A stretch of 64,000 bases of DNA from Paenibacillaceae bacterium. GTDB lineage: Bacteria; Bacillota; Clostridia; Lachnospirales; Lachnospiraceae. This document shows positions 34,721 to 44,430 of the stretch, in pieces (positions within the stretch are counted from its first letter, which is position 1; each line of letters starts with the position of its first letter). Below the pieces are notes generated by a model that saw only the letters and a program-made list of their open reading frames with translations, was not told the origin of the DNA and made no database searches. The stretch spans positions 124,001-188,000 of the forward strand of contig SVDU01000004.1 in assembly GCA_015057705.1 (NCBI GenBank), read 5' to 3'. The translations under genes were made by a program, and so were the position numbers.

Positions 34721-34749
34721 AAAAAGTCTAGTAAATACTAGGCTTTTTT
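34721..34749 (+). terminator. tmRNA terminator
   Basis: AAAAAGTCTAGTA (34721-34733) pairs with TACTAGGCTTTTT (34736-34748), with a two-base loop and T-rich tail. Confidence 0.8.
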
Positions 34750-34871
34750 ATTTTTGTGTTAATATCGTGTTGCATAGATTCAGAATGCACATTGAAATCT
34801 TAATATTGTTAGTTAGTAAGTATTGTGGTATTCTACTCATTAATATTATTTATAATTTGCGAGGTAAAAAA

Positions 34872-35837
34872 ATGAATGAAAAGTTCTTCGTAGAAATTAA
34901 TGGGTTAAAGCAGGGCATGTTTTTGCAGAGTGAAAATACAGAAAACCCTGTGTTACTATATTTACATGGAGGACCTGGCTCACCTGAAATTGCATTTGCT
35001 GAAAGATTAACGACTGGCTTAGAAAAGCTTTTTACTGTTTGCTGGTGGGAACAAAGAGGTAGTGGAATATCATATAACCGTAAAATTACTCCGAAAGAAA
35101 TGACACTTGAGCAGATGGTTTCGGACACGATTGAAGTGACTCATTATTTACGTAATCGATTTGGAAAAGAAAAGATATATATCATGGGACATTCATGGGG
35201 TTCTTTATTGGGTGTGATAACAGTTAAGCAACAGCCTGAGTTATTTCATGCTTATATAGGCATTGGACAAATAGCACAACAGGCGCGCTCAGAACGTTTG
35301 GCCTATACATATATGCTGGAGGAATTTTATAAATCAAACGATAAAAAAATGATACGACAATTAAAAAAATTTCCAATTGAAACTGGTGGAGATATTAGCT
35401 TGAAATATCTTGCTGGAGTGAGGAGTGAAGGCATGAATAAGCTTGGTATCGGTGTTATGCGAAGCATGCCATCAATGCTGGGTTTTGTTGCAATTGTGCT
35501 TAAATGTAAGGGGTATACTTTAGGTGAAAAGTTCAAATTTTCGCTAGGTAGTATCTTTTCCTTAAAATGTTTGTGTGATTGTATGATTCAAATGGATTTA
35601 ATAAAGCAGGTTCCCTGTTTGCAGGTGCCCGTATATATTTTCCAAGGCAGGCACGACTATCAAGCATCTTACGTAGTTGCAAAGGATTTTGTAACAGCGC
35701 TAAAGGCCCCCATAAAAGGGTTTTACACATTTGAAAATTCTGCACACAGCCCTTGCTTTGAAGAGCCTGAAAAGATGTGCAATATTTTACGTGATGATGT
35801 TTTACGAAATCAAGTAAGTTTATCTGACAAGATATAA
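34872..35837 (+). CDS. Alpha/beta hydrolase, prolyl-aminopeptidase-like
   Basis: A 321-residue hydrolase. L-H-G-G-P-G (31-36) is the oxyanion motif of the S33 proline iminopeptidase group, and G-H-S-W-G-S (106-111) carries the nucleophile Ser108; Asp262 (G-R-H-D) and His292 (S-A-H-S-P) complete the triad. A lid region of about 140-240 lies between. The start is ATG 34872 with GAGG eight bases upstream; longer frames run into tmRNA. It is the only gene between the tmRNA 3' end and its degenerate repeat, and is AT-richer than its neighbours, so it probably arrived by transfer. Confidence 0.88.
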   Translation: MNEKFFVEINGLKQGMFLQSENTENPVLLYLHGGPGSPEIAFAERLTTGLEKLFTVCWWEQRGSGISYNRKITPKEMTLEQMVSDTIEVTHYLRNRFGKEKIYIMGHSWGSLLGVITVKQQPELFHAYIGIGQIAQQARSERLAYTYMLEEFYKSNDKKMIRQLKKFPIETGGDISLKYLAGVRSEGMNKLGIGVMRSMPSMLGFVAIVLKCKGYTLGEKFKFSLGSIFSLKCLCDCMIQMDLIKQVPCLQVPVYIFQGRHDYQASYVVAKDFVTALKAPIKGFYTFENSAHSPCFEEPEKMCNILRDDVLRNQVSLSDKI

Positions 35838-35888
35838 TCTTTTCATTTTATCGCGAGGTATATACTGATATTCCCGCTGTTCTTCTTT

Positions 35889-35916
35889 ACGGGTTCAACT
35901 CCCGCCTTCTCCACTC
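35889..35916 (+). other. Degenerate copy of the tmRNA 3' end (right repeat)
   Basis: Matches tmRNA 34692-34719 in 25 of 28 bases (T-arm and acceptor strand, ending CTCCACTC), 1,197 bases downstream. No 5' tmRNA half is present. It suggests an old attR-type junction. Confidence 0.65.
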
Positions 35917-35921
35917 AAAAG

Positions 35922-35956
35922 AAAAGTCGACAAAAGGGATTTGGGCGATTTTTTTG
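35922..35956 (+). terminator. Terminator downstream of the tmRNA-like repeat
   Basis: AAAAGTCG (35922-35929) with CGATTTTT (35946-35953), one G-T pair, followed by Ts. Resembles the terminator position relative to the tmRNA 3' end, as if copied along. Confidence 0.55.
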
Positions 35957-36000
35957 CCATTTTTCAATAAATGATTAATTATTAAATAAGTAAAAAAATA

Positions 36001-36029
36001 TTGATATAATTTTATCGATATCATATACT
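36001..36029 (+). promoter_or_regulatory. Promoter of the alcohol dehydrogenase gene
   Basis: TTGATA (36001-36006), 17-base spacer containing the palindrome TATCGATA, TATACT (36024-36029), 31 bases before the start. Confidence 0.6.
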
Positions 36030-36059
36030 CCTATATATAATGAAAAGGAGGTATACATA

Positions 36060-37112
36060 ATGAAAGGTTTTGGAATGCACTCTATTGAAAAAGCGGGATG
36101 GATTGAAAAAGAACGCCCGAAATGCGGGGCATTAGACGCAATTATCCGCCCAACCGTACTCGCGCCATGTTCCTCTGACAACCATCTTCTTCATGGTGGC
36201 TTCGGAGAACGCAAAGATTTAATTCTTGGACATGAAGCTGTAGGTGAGATAGTAGAAGTGGGCAATTTAGTTAATAATTTTAAAACAGGTGATATGGTCG
36301 TTGTACCTTGCACGACGCCTAATTGGCTCGCTGAAAATGTACAAGGAGAATATAATGCACATGATGAAGGACTCATGAAAAGTTTTAAATTCCTGGGTTC
36401 CAAAGACGGCACTTTTGCGGAATATTTTCATGTTAATCAGGCAGATGCCAATCTGGTCCTTCTGCCAGAAAACGTATTGCCGGAGGCTGCTCTAATGACA
36501 GTGGACATGATGTCCACTGGTTTTCATGGTGTAGAAAACGCGAATGTCAGATTTGGGAATAAGGTTGTTGTAATCGGAATAGGTCCTGTTGGACTTATGG
36601 CAGTTGCAGGAGCCAAACTGCAGGGTGCCGGTCAATTGATTGCAATCGGTACTCGCCCGAATTGTGTTAAAATTGCAAAGGAATACGGAGCAACAGACAT
36701 TGTAAGCTACAAAGATGGTGATATCGTAAAACAGGTACTTGAATTAACCAAAGGCGGTGCTGATTCTGTCATTATTGCAGGAGGAAGCGGCGATATTCTC
36801 CGGCAGGCAGTTGAAATGACGGTTCCGGGAGGATATATTTCCAATGTTAATTTCTTTGACGCTCAGGACGTGCTCTCTATGCCAACATCATCATGGGGCC
36901 TCGGCATGGCCGATAAAACTATTCGTGGGGGATTCTGTCCTGGTGGCGCCCGTCGAATTAGAAAATTGCTTAATTTAGTTCAATATGGTAGGATAGACAC
37001 AACAAAACTGATCACACATCGATATAATGGCTTATCAAACATTGAAGATGCTTTTTATTTAATGGATCAAAAGCCAAAGGATCTGATTAAACCTGTAGTT
37101 TTTATTAATTAA
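36060..37112 (+). CDS. adh: NADP-type secondary alcohol dehydrogenase (zinc)
   Basis: A 350-residue medium-chain dehydrogenase very similar to the isopropanol dehydrogenase of Clostridium beijerinckii. Catalytic zinc ligands are Cys37, His58 and Asp149, the Cys-His-Asp set of this subgroup, and the structural-zinc cysteines are absent, as expected. The nucleotide loop is G-I-G-P-V-G-L-M, and G-T-R-P (in place of G-S-R-P) points to NADP(H). It interconverts ketones/aldehydes and secondary alcohols. AAGGAGG before ATG. Monocistronic. Confidence 0.93.
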   Translation: MKGFGMHSIEKAGWIEKERPKCGALDAIIRPTVLAPCSSDNHLLHGGFGERKDLILGHEAVGEIVEVGNLVNNFKTGDMVVVPCTTPNWLAENVQGEYNAHDEGLMKSFKFLGSKDGTFAEYFHVNQADANLVLLPENVLPEAALMTVDMMSTGFHGVENANVRFGNKVVVIGIGPVGLMAVAGAKLQGAGQLIAIGTRPNCVKIAKEYGATDIVSYKDGDIVKQVLELTKGGADSVIIAGGSGDILRQAVEMTVPGGYISNVNFFDAQDVLSMPTSSWGLGMADKTIRGGFCPGGARRIRKLLNLVQYGRIDTTKLITHRYNGLSNIEDAFYLMDQKPKDLIKPVVFIN

Positions 37113-37127
37113 CACTCGTAAGTTTCA

Positions 37128-37161
37128 CTGGAAAAGTCTGATGTTATCCAGACTTTTCCAG
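37128..37161. terminator. Perfect hairpin after the alcohol dehydrogenase gene
   Basis: CTGGAAAAGTCTG (37128-37140) pairs exactly with CAGACTTTTCCAG (37149-37161). Strong, but the T tract after it is short. Confidence 0.55.
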
Positions 37162-37207
37162 TTTCAGTGTGTCCGGCGGGACCTCGTTATCAAGAGAGAG
37201 AGTAAAT

Positions 37208-37675
37208 ATGAAATTGATTGAAGTCAAAGAATTAAATGCGGTACTAATAAAGCAACTTTTTGAAGTCTGGTGTTCGAGAAACACATTTATTTTTATCTGA
37301 CTCAGAGATTAAAAAAATATCCAATTATATTCTGCAGGCTTTGAGTTCAATCGCTCATTTGATTGTTGCATTTAATGATGAAAATAATCCTAAAGTGACT
37401 GCCACTATTATTGTTTGGTCTGTGAACAGGACAGCGCAGTGATTGGTGTTTTGAACTTGCGTTTTGAAGCGCAGCTGCATCATACAGAACATATCGCAGA
37501 GATCCTTGAATTTGCGGTTGAAAATACATATAGAAACAAAGGTATTGGCAAAGAAATGTTTTCCCAAAGCTGCCAGATTGCAAAAATTAACGGCAGTTCA
37601 CAAATTGAAGTGGCCTGCAACCAATTGCGAGAGAATACGCATCATTTTTATAAAAGAGAGGGTATGAATTACTGA
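37208..37675 (+). pseudogene. GNAT acetyltransferase broken by two frameshifts
   Basis: An ATG at 37208 opens a frame M-K-L-I-E-V-K-E-L-N that stops after about 30 codons. Homology-like sequence continues in a second frame (about 37260-37400, R-E-T-H-L-F-L-S-D-S-E-I-K) and then a third (37415-37675), where the acetyl-CoA loop is clear: V-E-N-T-Y-R-N-K-G-I-G-K-E-M-F and a closing H-H-F-Y-K-R-E-G-M. Two small indels therefore split one GNAT gene. The second half could still be translated but lacks the N-terminal fold. Confidence 0.75.
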
Positions 37676-37686
37676 GATTCATCAGT

Positions 37687-38010
37687 TTACTGATTTTTTC
37701 TGTAACGTAATAACAACGTGACTAAGTTGAGCATGATGGTGACTACAAGGAGCCATCCAGTAATTGAGACCACTCCGCCTGAAGTATCCATAAGTGCAGA
37801 CAAGTCATTTATTTTTACCAGATAATCAGTATACAGGATTTGCATATATAGAGAAACCCCACAGGCACTAATGCTTGTTATGGAAAATATAACCCATTTA
37901 CGATTGCTGGCTTTATTATATTGTACCAGGTTAATAACAGGAAGTGTCCATGCGATGAGCCCTAATATAAGGCTTGCTATATTCAGCCAACCTGGCTGTG
38001 TTTCCCACAC
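37687..38010 (-). CDS. Small three-helix membrane protein
   Basis: A 107-residue protein with three hydrophobic segments, about 9-28, 39-62 and 78-102. The sequence G-W-L-N-I-A-S-L-I-L-G-L-I-A-W resembles uncharacterised Firmicutes membrane proteins. Its only available start is a GTG at 38010 with no ribosome site, and a stop codon lies just upstream. The start region overlaps, on the opposite strand, the beginning of the VOC gene at 37974, so its 5' end may be missing. Confidence 0.5.
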   Translation of the reverse strand: MWETQPGWLNIASLILGLIAWTLPVINLVQYNKASNRKWVIFSITSISACGVSLYMQILYTDYLVKINDLSALMDTSGGVVSITGWLLVVTIMLNLVTLLLRYRKNQ

Positions 38011-38354
38011 CAGATATCGAAAAGACCGCTAAATTTTATAATGAAGTTATGGGATTTAGAGTGGTTAAATATTTAGAGGTAAAGGAGCCTCATATTTGCC
38101 TTTACCGTGATCATGTGGAAATAGTTTTGACAAAAGCAAATACCGAAAAAGTTTACACAAACAGGGAACTGTATGGTTACGGGGAAGATTCTTATTTTAT
38201 TACGGATAATCAGGAAGAATTGCAAAACGAATTTATAAGCAAAGGAGCTAAAATTGTTCGTCCACTAAAAATGACAGATTACAATAATTTCGAATTTGTG
38301 TTAGAAGACATAGACGGGCGGTGGATTGCTTTTGGTATGAAACAAAAACAGTAG
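37974..38354 (+). CDS. VOC (glyoxalase/bleomycin-resistance) family protein
   Basis: A 126-residue single VOC-module protein. It contains F-P-T-P-D-I-E-K-T-A-K-F-Y-N-E-V-M-G-F, the usual first beta-alpha unit, and ends with F-V-L-E-D-I-D-G-R-W-I-A-F-G, the last strand with a metal-ligand-type Glu. The proposed start is a TTG at 37974 without a good ribosome site, lying within the opposite-strand coding sequence. The true N-terminus may therefore have been lost at a junction. Function within the superfamily is unknown. Confidence 0.65.
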   Translation: MLYSANLAVFPTPDIEKTAKFYNEVMGFRVVKYLEVKEPHICLYRDHVEIVLTKANTEKVYTNRELYGYGEDSYFITDNQEELQNEFISKGAKIVRPLKMTDYNNFEFVLEDIDGRWIAFGMKQKQ

Positions 38355-38451
38355 TCGCAAAACTCAACGTTATTTCTAATTATCATTAAGGTTTCAAGTA
38401 TTCGGCTTCTTTGTTACTATGAAAGAAATTAAGAGGAGGCAGTAAACTGAA

Positions 38452-38835
38452 ATGAGCATAAAATTAAAAACAGTAATTTTAGAATGCCGTGATATACCCC
38501 AATTAGTGTCTTTCTACACAAGCCTTTTACATTGGCCGGTAGTATATGAATTAGAAACATTTGCAGGAATACATTCCGATGAAGATGAAATGGGAATCGC
38601 TTTTCAGTATGATGAAAATTATATTCCCCCCACCTGGCCTGCCAGGCCAGGACAGCAACAGATGATGGCGCATTTGGATTTTGCTGTAGCGGATAAGAGT
38701 GAGCTAAAGGAAGCAGTGGAAAAAGCCATTATATTAGGTGCAAAAATAGCAGATGAACAGTATGGCGGTGAAGAATGGATTACTATGCTGGACCCCGCCG
38801 GACATCCACTTTGTTTTGTTGTATGGAATCATTAA
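38452..38835 (+). CDS. VOC-family glyoxalase-like protein
   Basis: A 127-residue protein with the glyoxalase-like fold: R-D-I-P-Q-L-V-S-F-Y-T-S-L-L-H-W-P at the start, H-L-D-F-A-V-A-D mid-sequence (metal-ligand His), and L-D-P-A-G-H-P-L-C-F-V at the end. This is the subtype often found in soil and gut Firmicutes near drug-tolerance genes; substrate unknown. Start with AAGAGGAGG upstream. No terminator is obvious after it; 320 bases of AT-rich DNA without a recognisable gene follow before the glp promoter. Confidence 0.85.
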   Translation: MSIKLKTVILECRDIPQLVSFYTSLLHWPVVYELETFAGIHSDEDEMGIAFQYDENYIPPTWPARPGQQQMMAHLDFAVADKSELKEAVEKAIILGAKIADEQYGGEEWITMLDPAGHPLCFVVWNH

Positions 38836-39135
38836 AAGTAAATCCATGCATGCTAAAATTACCCTTAAAAGTCAACAATGTGAAACTAATAACGAAGGTA
38901 ACACACATTTAGTCTTATCCTGTTGATAATCACAGAGATTTAACTGTTTTTTTGTAGGATACATTCAATCAAGTGGCGGTACAAACCCGTTGAAACTGGT
39001 AGAAAACAGTCAAATGGCATGTATTAATTTGCAAAAAACCAAAAATAAACTATGCAATATGTATATAAAAAGAATTATGTTAAATAAAAAACAATACAAT
39101 ACATACAATAAAATTAAAATAATTTAAAATAAATA

Positions 39136-39164
39136 TTGCAATGTGCACAAATGTGTGCTATATT
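39136..39164 (+). promoter_or_regulatory. Promoter of the glycerol operon
   Basis: TTGCAA (39136-39141), 17-base spacer with a TGTGCACAAATGTGTGC dyad, TATATT (39159-39164). The transcript would begin about 39171, shortly before the leader terminator. The rest of the 38836-39135 gap shows only AT-rich DNA. Confidence 0.6.
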
Positions 39165-39188
39165 GTATATAAGTAAAATCCTAGAGAG

Positions 39189-39244
39189 AAGAGTGCAGAT
39201 ACGGCAGCAGAAATGCTGATTAGTCGTTATGCACTCTTTTTTTT
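39189..39244 (+). promoter_or_regulatory. GlpP-type leader terminator of the glycerol operon
   Basis: AAGAGTGCA (39189-39197) pairs with TGCACTCTT (39230-39238), with eight Ts following, between the promoter and glpP. GlpP homologues bind such leaders with glycerol-3-phosphate and prevent termination, so this is the probable control point of the operon. Confidence 0.75.
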
Positions 39245-39306
39245 GAAAGAAAAAATAAATTCATATTTACAAAAGCTGGTCAATAGACAAGTAAGGAGTG
39301 TTGAAG

Positions 39307-39879
39307 GTGGACAACAAATTATGGACTGTTATTGAAAACAACCCTATCATTGCTGCAGTAAAAGATATGGCTGGCTTGAAGAAATGTGCAGAATCAGATG
39401 TTAAAGTGATTTTCATATTATTTGGAGATGTTTGCAATATCAGTGAGATCGTAGACGAAGTGAAAAAAGAAGATAACATCATTATGGTCCATATGGACTT
39501 GCTGGTTGGCTTAAGCGGAAAGGAGGCTGCTGTTGATTTTATCAAAACACATACAAAGGCAGATGGAATTATAACCACCAAACAGTCTCTGATCCAGCGG
39601 GCAAAAGAGATCGGATTATATACGGTACTAAGATATTTTGTGATTGATTCCATGGCTCTGGTGAATATTGAAAAGCAGAATGTTTCCTGTGGAGTTCATC
39701 CGGATGTCATTGAGATCTTGCCGGGAGTTATGCCAAAAGTGATAAAGAAGGTCTGTAAAATCAGCAAAGTGCCTGTAATTGCAGGCGGACTGATTTCAGA
39801 TAAAGAAGATGTGATGTCAGCTTTAGGAAGCGGTGCACTTTCCATATCAACCTCTGACCAGGCGGTATGGTTTATGTAG
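39307..39879 (+). CDS. glpP: Glycerol-3-phosphate responsive antiterminator
   Basis: A 190-residue GlpP-family RNA-binding regulator with a barrel-like fold. The characteristic C-terminal block is H-P-D-V-I-E-I-L-P-G-V-M-P-K, then V-I-A-G-G-L-I-S, which forms the phosphate site. GTG 39307 is selected: AAGGAG lies eight bases upstream, whereas the GTG at 39298 overlaps that site. Being the first gene of the operon whose leader it should control, it is positively autoregulated when glycerol-3-phosphate is present. Confidence 0.9.
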   Translation: MDNKLWTVIENNPIIAAVKDMAGLKKCAESDVKVIFILFGDVCNISEIVDEVKKEDNIIMVHMDLLVGLSGKEAAVDFIKTHTKADGIITTKQSLIQRAKEIGLYTVLRYFVIDSMALVNIEKQNVSCGVHPDVIEILPGVMPKVIKKVCKISKVPVIAGGLISDKEDVMSALGSGALSISTSDQAVWFM

Positions 39880-39920
39880 CGAAAAAGAAACTGTTTTTAA
39901 TTGTGAGGAGGTAGTTAAAG

Positions 39921-40910
39921 ATGAAAAAGTTCATGAATGACGTGGACCAGGCAGAGAACGAGATGATTTTGGGACTTGTTAAAGCATTTCCAAAGGATTT
40001 ACGAAAGCTTGACTGCGGTAATGTAGTAGTCCGAAGGAATAAAAAAGAAAATAAGGTTGCACTGATCAGCGGCGGCGGAAGCGGGCACGAGCCTGCCCAT
40101 GCAGGATATGTTGGAACTGGAATGCTTGATGCTGCTGTGGCAGGAGCAGTATTTACCTCACCCACTCCCGACCAGATTTATGAAGGGATCAAAGAAATTG
40201 CAAATGATGCCGGTGTATTAATGGTGATTAAAAATTACACCGGTGATGTAATGAATTTTGAAATGGCGGCAGAAATGGCAGATGCCGATGGAATTCTGGT
40301 AAAACAGGTAATTGTAAATGACGATGTTGCTGTAAAAGACAGTTTATACACCGTAGGCAGAAGAGGTGTGGCAGGCACTGTGTTTGTACATAAAATAGCG
40401 GGAGCTGCAGCTGAGAGGGGAGATGACCTTAATCAGGTTCAGGAAACAGCCAATAAAGTAATCGCCAATGTCCGTACAATGGGGGCAGCAATCCGTCCCT
40501 GTACCGTGCCCGCTGCAGGTAAGCCGGGATTTGAGCTGGCAGAGGATGAGATGGAGGTTGGGATTGGAATTCATGGCGAGCCTGGTACTCATCGGGAGAA
40601 AATAAAAACAGCCAATGATATCGTGGATCTGCTCCTTGATAAAATACTTGCTGATATTGATTATGACGGAAGCGAAGTGGCGGTTATGGTTAATGGCTCC
40701 GGCGCGACTCCCCTGATGGAACTGTTTATCATCAACAACCGGGTATCAGACGTCTTGAAAGAAAAGGGTATTTCTGTCTATAAGACTTACGTTGGCGAAT
40801 ACATGACCTCCATAGAGATGGAAGGATTTTCCGTTTCCCTGTTAAAATTAGATGCACAGTTAAAATCGCTGTTAGATGAAAAAGCTGATACACCTGCATG
40901 GAAAGCATGA
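39921..40910 (+). CDS. dhaK: Dihydroxyacetone kinase, DhaK subunit
   Basis: A 329-residue dihydroxyacetone-binding subunit of the PTS-linked kinase. His218 (G-I-G-I-H-G-E-P-G) forms the hemiaminal with substrate, and His56 (G-G-G-S-G-H-E-P-A-H) is the second active-site histidine, at the same positions as in E. coli DhaK. Works with DhaL (ADP carrier) and DhaM (phosphate donor), which follow directly. Confidence 0.96.
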   Translation: MKKFMNDVDQAENEMILGLVKAFPKDLRKLDCGNVVVRRNKKENKVALISGGGSGHEPAHAGYVGTGMLDAAVAGAVFTSPTPDQIYEGIKEIANDAGVLMVIKNYTGDVMNFEMAAEMADADGILVKQVIVNDDVAVKDSLYTVGRRGVAGTVFVHKIAGAAAERGDDLNQVQETANKVIANVRTMGAAIRPCTVPAAGKPGFELAEDEMEVGIGIHGEPGTHREKIKTANDIVDLLLDKILADIDYDGSEVAVMVNGSGATPLMELFIINNRVSDVLKEKGISVYKTYVGEYMTSIEMEGFSVSLLKLDAQLKSLLDEKADTPAWKA

Positions 40911-40928
40911 TGATAATGGAGTGATGAG

Positions 40929-41549
40929 ATGAACAAAGAAAAAATAATCCTGGTAATTGATCAGATGGCGGTTGCTATGGAAAAACAGAAAGAGTTTCTG
41001 ACAGAGCTTGATAATGTCATTGGTGACGGGGACCACGGCATTAATATGGCAAGAGGTTTTTCAGAAGTAATCAAAAAAAGAGATTCACTGGCTAAGATGG
41101 ATGCCGGTGATATGATAAAAAACCTTGGAATGATTTTGGTGTCTACGGTTGGAGGTGCCTCCGGTCCATTATATGGCACCGCTTTTATGAAAGCAGGAAT
41201 GTTTCTAAAAGAGAAAGAAGAAGTTACCTTTCCCGATTTTTTAGAGGCTTTCGCGTGTGCCATTGATGGAGTAATGGCACGAGGAAAGGCTGCAGAGGGA
41301 GAAAAGACAATGCTTGATGCCATGCTGCCTGCAAAGCGTGCAATAGAACAGGAATGGACGATTTCCGGCGAAGGGAAAAAGTCGATGGAGGCAGGTCTTA
41401 CTGCTGCGAGAAAAGGAATTGAGTATACAAAGACAATTATTGCAACAAAGGGAAGAGCGGCTTATCTGGGTGAACGCAGCATTGGTCATCAGGACCCCGG
41501 AGCAACGTCGTTTGTATTCCTTTTGGAAGCAATTGCTTCCCAGATGTGA
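40929..41549 (+). CDS. dhaL: Dihydroxyacetone kinase, DhaL subunit (ADP-binding)
   Basis: A 206-residue subunit carrying tightly bound ADP. G-D-G-D-H-G (about 32-37) supplies the magnesium-binding Asp residues, and G-G-A-S-G-P-L-Y-G-T and G-A-R/H-Q-D-P-G-A-T-S segments are as in the family. Start with GGAGTGATGAG upstream; 18 bases after dhaK. Confidence 0.96.
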   Translation: MNKEKIILVIDQMAVAMEKQKEFLTELDNVIGDGDHGINMARGFSEVIKKRDSLAKMDAGDMIKNLGMILVSTVGGASGPLYGTAFMKAGMFLKEKEEVTFPDFLEAFACAIDGVMARGKAAEGEKTMLDAMLPAKRAIEQEWTISGEGKKSMEAGLTAARKGIEYTKTIIATKGRAAYLGERSIGHQDPGATSFVFLLEAIASQM

Positions 41550-41562
41550 CAGGAGGGGATAT

Positions 41563-41943
41563 ATGGTTGGTTTTGTAATTGTATCCCATAGCCGGATGTT
41601 AGCTGAAAGTGTAGCTGATTTTACAAGGCTTATGGCGGAGCGCGTCACAGTTATTCCAGCCGGTGGGCTGGAGGATGGAAGTTTTGGCACCAGCTATCAG
41701 CTTATTTCAGATGCCATAGAAGAGGCAAATAGCGGAGATGGTGTTTTGGTACTTATGGATATGGGTAGTGCCGTGATGACAACAGAAATGGTGTTGGAAT
41801 CCATGGAGAATCACAAAGTAAAAATGGTTGACTGCCCTCTGGTGGAAGGTGCCGTTGCTGGAACCATTGCAGCAGCAGGGGGCCAGTCTGTGGAATTGAT
41901 ATACCGGAATCTGACAAAATCAGGATATGTTAACAAGTTTTAA
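41563..41943 (+). CDS. dhaM: Dihydroxyacetone kinase phosphotransfer subunit, DhaM
   Basis: A 126-residue EIIA-Man-like domain. The phosphorylated His is His9 (V-I-V-S-H-S). Only this domain is present; E. coli DhaM is a longer fusion with HPr and EI parts. The phosphate should therefore come from the general PTS HPr. ATG 41563 with AGGAGGGG upstream; the frame is open further back only through dhaL. Confidence 0.93.
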   Translation: MVGFVIVSHSRMLAESVADFTRLMAERVTVIPAGGLEDGSFGTSYQLISDAIEEANSGDGVLVLMDMGSAVMTTEMVLESMENHKVKMVDCPLVEGAVAGTIAAAGGQSVELIYRNLTKSGYVNKF

Positions 41944-41970
41944 AAGGTACGTAAAGTACTTATTAAATGA

Positions 41971-43488
<1,518 letters not shown>

Positions 43489-43528
43489 TATCGTTTCTAT
43501 AAACCGAGATTTCAGGAGGTAAGGGAGT

Positions 43529-44239
43529 ATGTTGATTTTTATTTCAGAACTGATCGGTACCATGTTGCTGATATTACTTGGTGATGGCGTAGTAGCAAAC
43601 GTTACGTTAAATAAGTCGGGGATGAAAGGGGCCGGATCGGTCCAGATAACATTTGCATGGGGTCTTGCAGTTATGCTGCCTGCCTTTATTTTCGGAGCCT
43701 CTTCTGGAGCACACTTTAATCCTGCATTAACCATCGCCCTGGCGGCAGAGGGATCTGTAAGCTGGAATGTAGTTCCAACATACATCATTGCACAATTACT
43801 TGGAGCATTTCTTGGAGCAACCCTGGTTTATGTGTTGTTTAAGGGACAGTTTGATCTTACAGAAGATGCTGCAACAAAGCTGGGCGTGTTTTCCACAGGT
43901 CCATCTGTACCCAATACCGGACTGAATCTGTTAAGCGAAGCAGTTGGAACATTCGTGCTTGTTTTTGCTATCAAAGGCATTGGAAATGTGGCAAACTTAG
44001 CTCCAGGCGTTGACAAACTGCTTACATTTGGCATCATTGTTTCAGTTGGTATGTCTCTTGGCGGTTTAACTGGATACGCCATTAATCCAGCCCGTGATTT
44101 AGGCCCCAGGATCGCCCATGCATTACTTCCCATTAAAGGAAAAGGTGATTCTAATTGGAAATATTCCTGGATACCGGTAGTTGGTCCTGTGATTGGTGCA
44201 CTTGCAGCTGTGTTGCTATTCAATGTAATTCCCTGGTAG
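43529..44239 (+). CDS. glpF: Glycerol facilitator (aquaglyceroporin)
   Basis: A 236-residue MIP channel with six helices. The two NPA loops are H-F-N-P-A-L (NPA 64-66) and I-N-P-A-R-D (186-190); Asp190 after the second NPA is the glycerol-facilitator mark, in place of the aquaporin residue. Brings glycerol into the cell for GlpK, last in the operon. Start with CAGGAGG upstream. Confidence 0.96.
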   Translation: MLIFISELIGTMLLILLGDGVVANVTLNKSGMKGAGSVQITFAWGLAVMLPAFIFGASSGAHFNPALTIALAAEGSVSWNVVPTYIIAQLLGAFLGATLVYVLFKGQFDLTEDAATKLGVFSTGPSVPNTGLNLLSEAVGTFVLVFAIKGIGNVANLAPGVDKLLTFGIIVSVGMSLGGLTGYAINPARDLGPRIAHALLPIKGKGDSNWKYSWIPVVGPVIGALAAVLLFNVIPW

Positions 44240-44276
44240 AATAAAAAATTAATATACAATACCGAAGTGAAATCGT

Positions 44277-44318
44277 AAGCCGGGTAAACTAGCAGGTCAA
44301 TGCTGTTTTACCTGGCTT
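44277..44318 (+). terminator. Hairpin at the end of the glycerol operon
   Basis: AAGCC-GGTAAAC pairs with GTTTTACC-GGCTT across 44277-44318, but no T tract follows. It may be a 3'-end-stabilising hairpin or a terminator needing another factor. Confidence 0.4.
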
Positions 44319-44359
44319 AAGAAATGAGGCATAGGGGGGAAAAAGAGTTATTTTTGTCC

Positions 44360-44399
44360 CATTTTATCATTGATTGTTGATGATTCAGTTGATAAAATG
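44360..44399. promoter_or_regulatory. Inverted repeat before the YcxB-like gene
   Basis: CATTTTATCA (44360-44369) and TGATAAAATG (44390-44399): ten-base perfect inverted repeat, 20-base gap, about 30 bases before the start codon. Operator or hairpin. Confidence 0.4.
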
Positions 44400-44430
44400 A
44401 AAAGTAAAATATAGATTTAAGGGGAGAAAG

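Noticed and set aside
35889-35916. A tRNA gene
   Set aside because: Only T-arm and acceptor 3' strand are present; no D-arm, anticodon arm or 5' acceptor strand.
44277-44318. Strong intrinsic terminator of the glp operon
   Set aside because: The hairpin is good but no T tract follows; recorded with low confidence.
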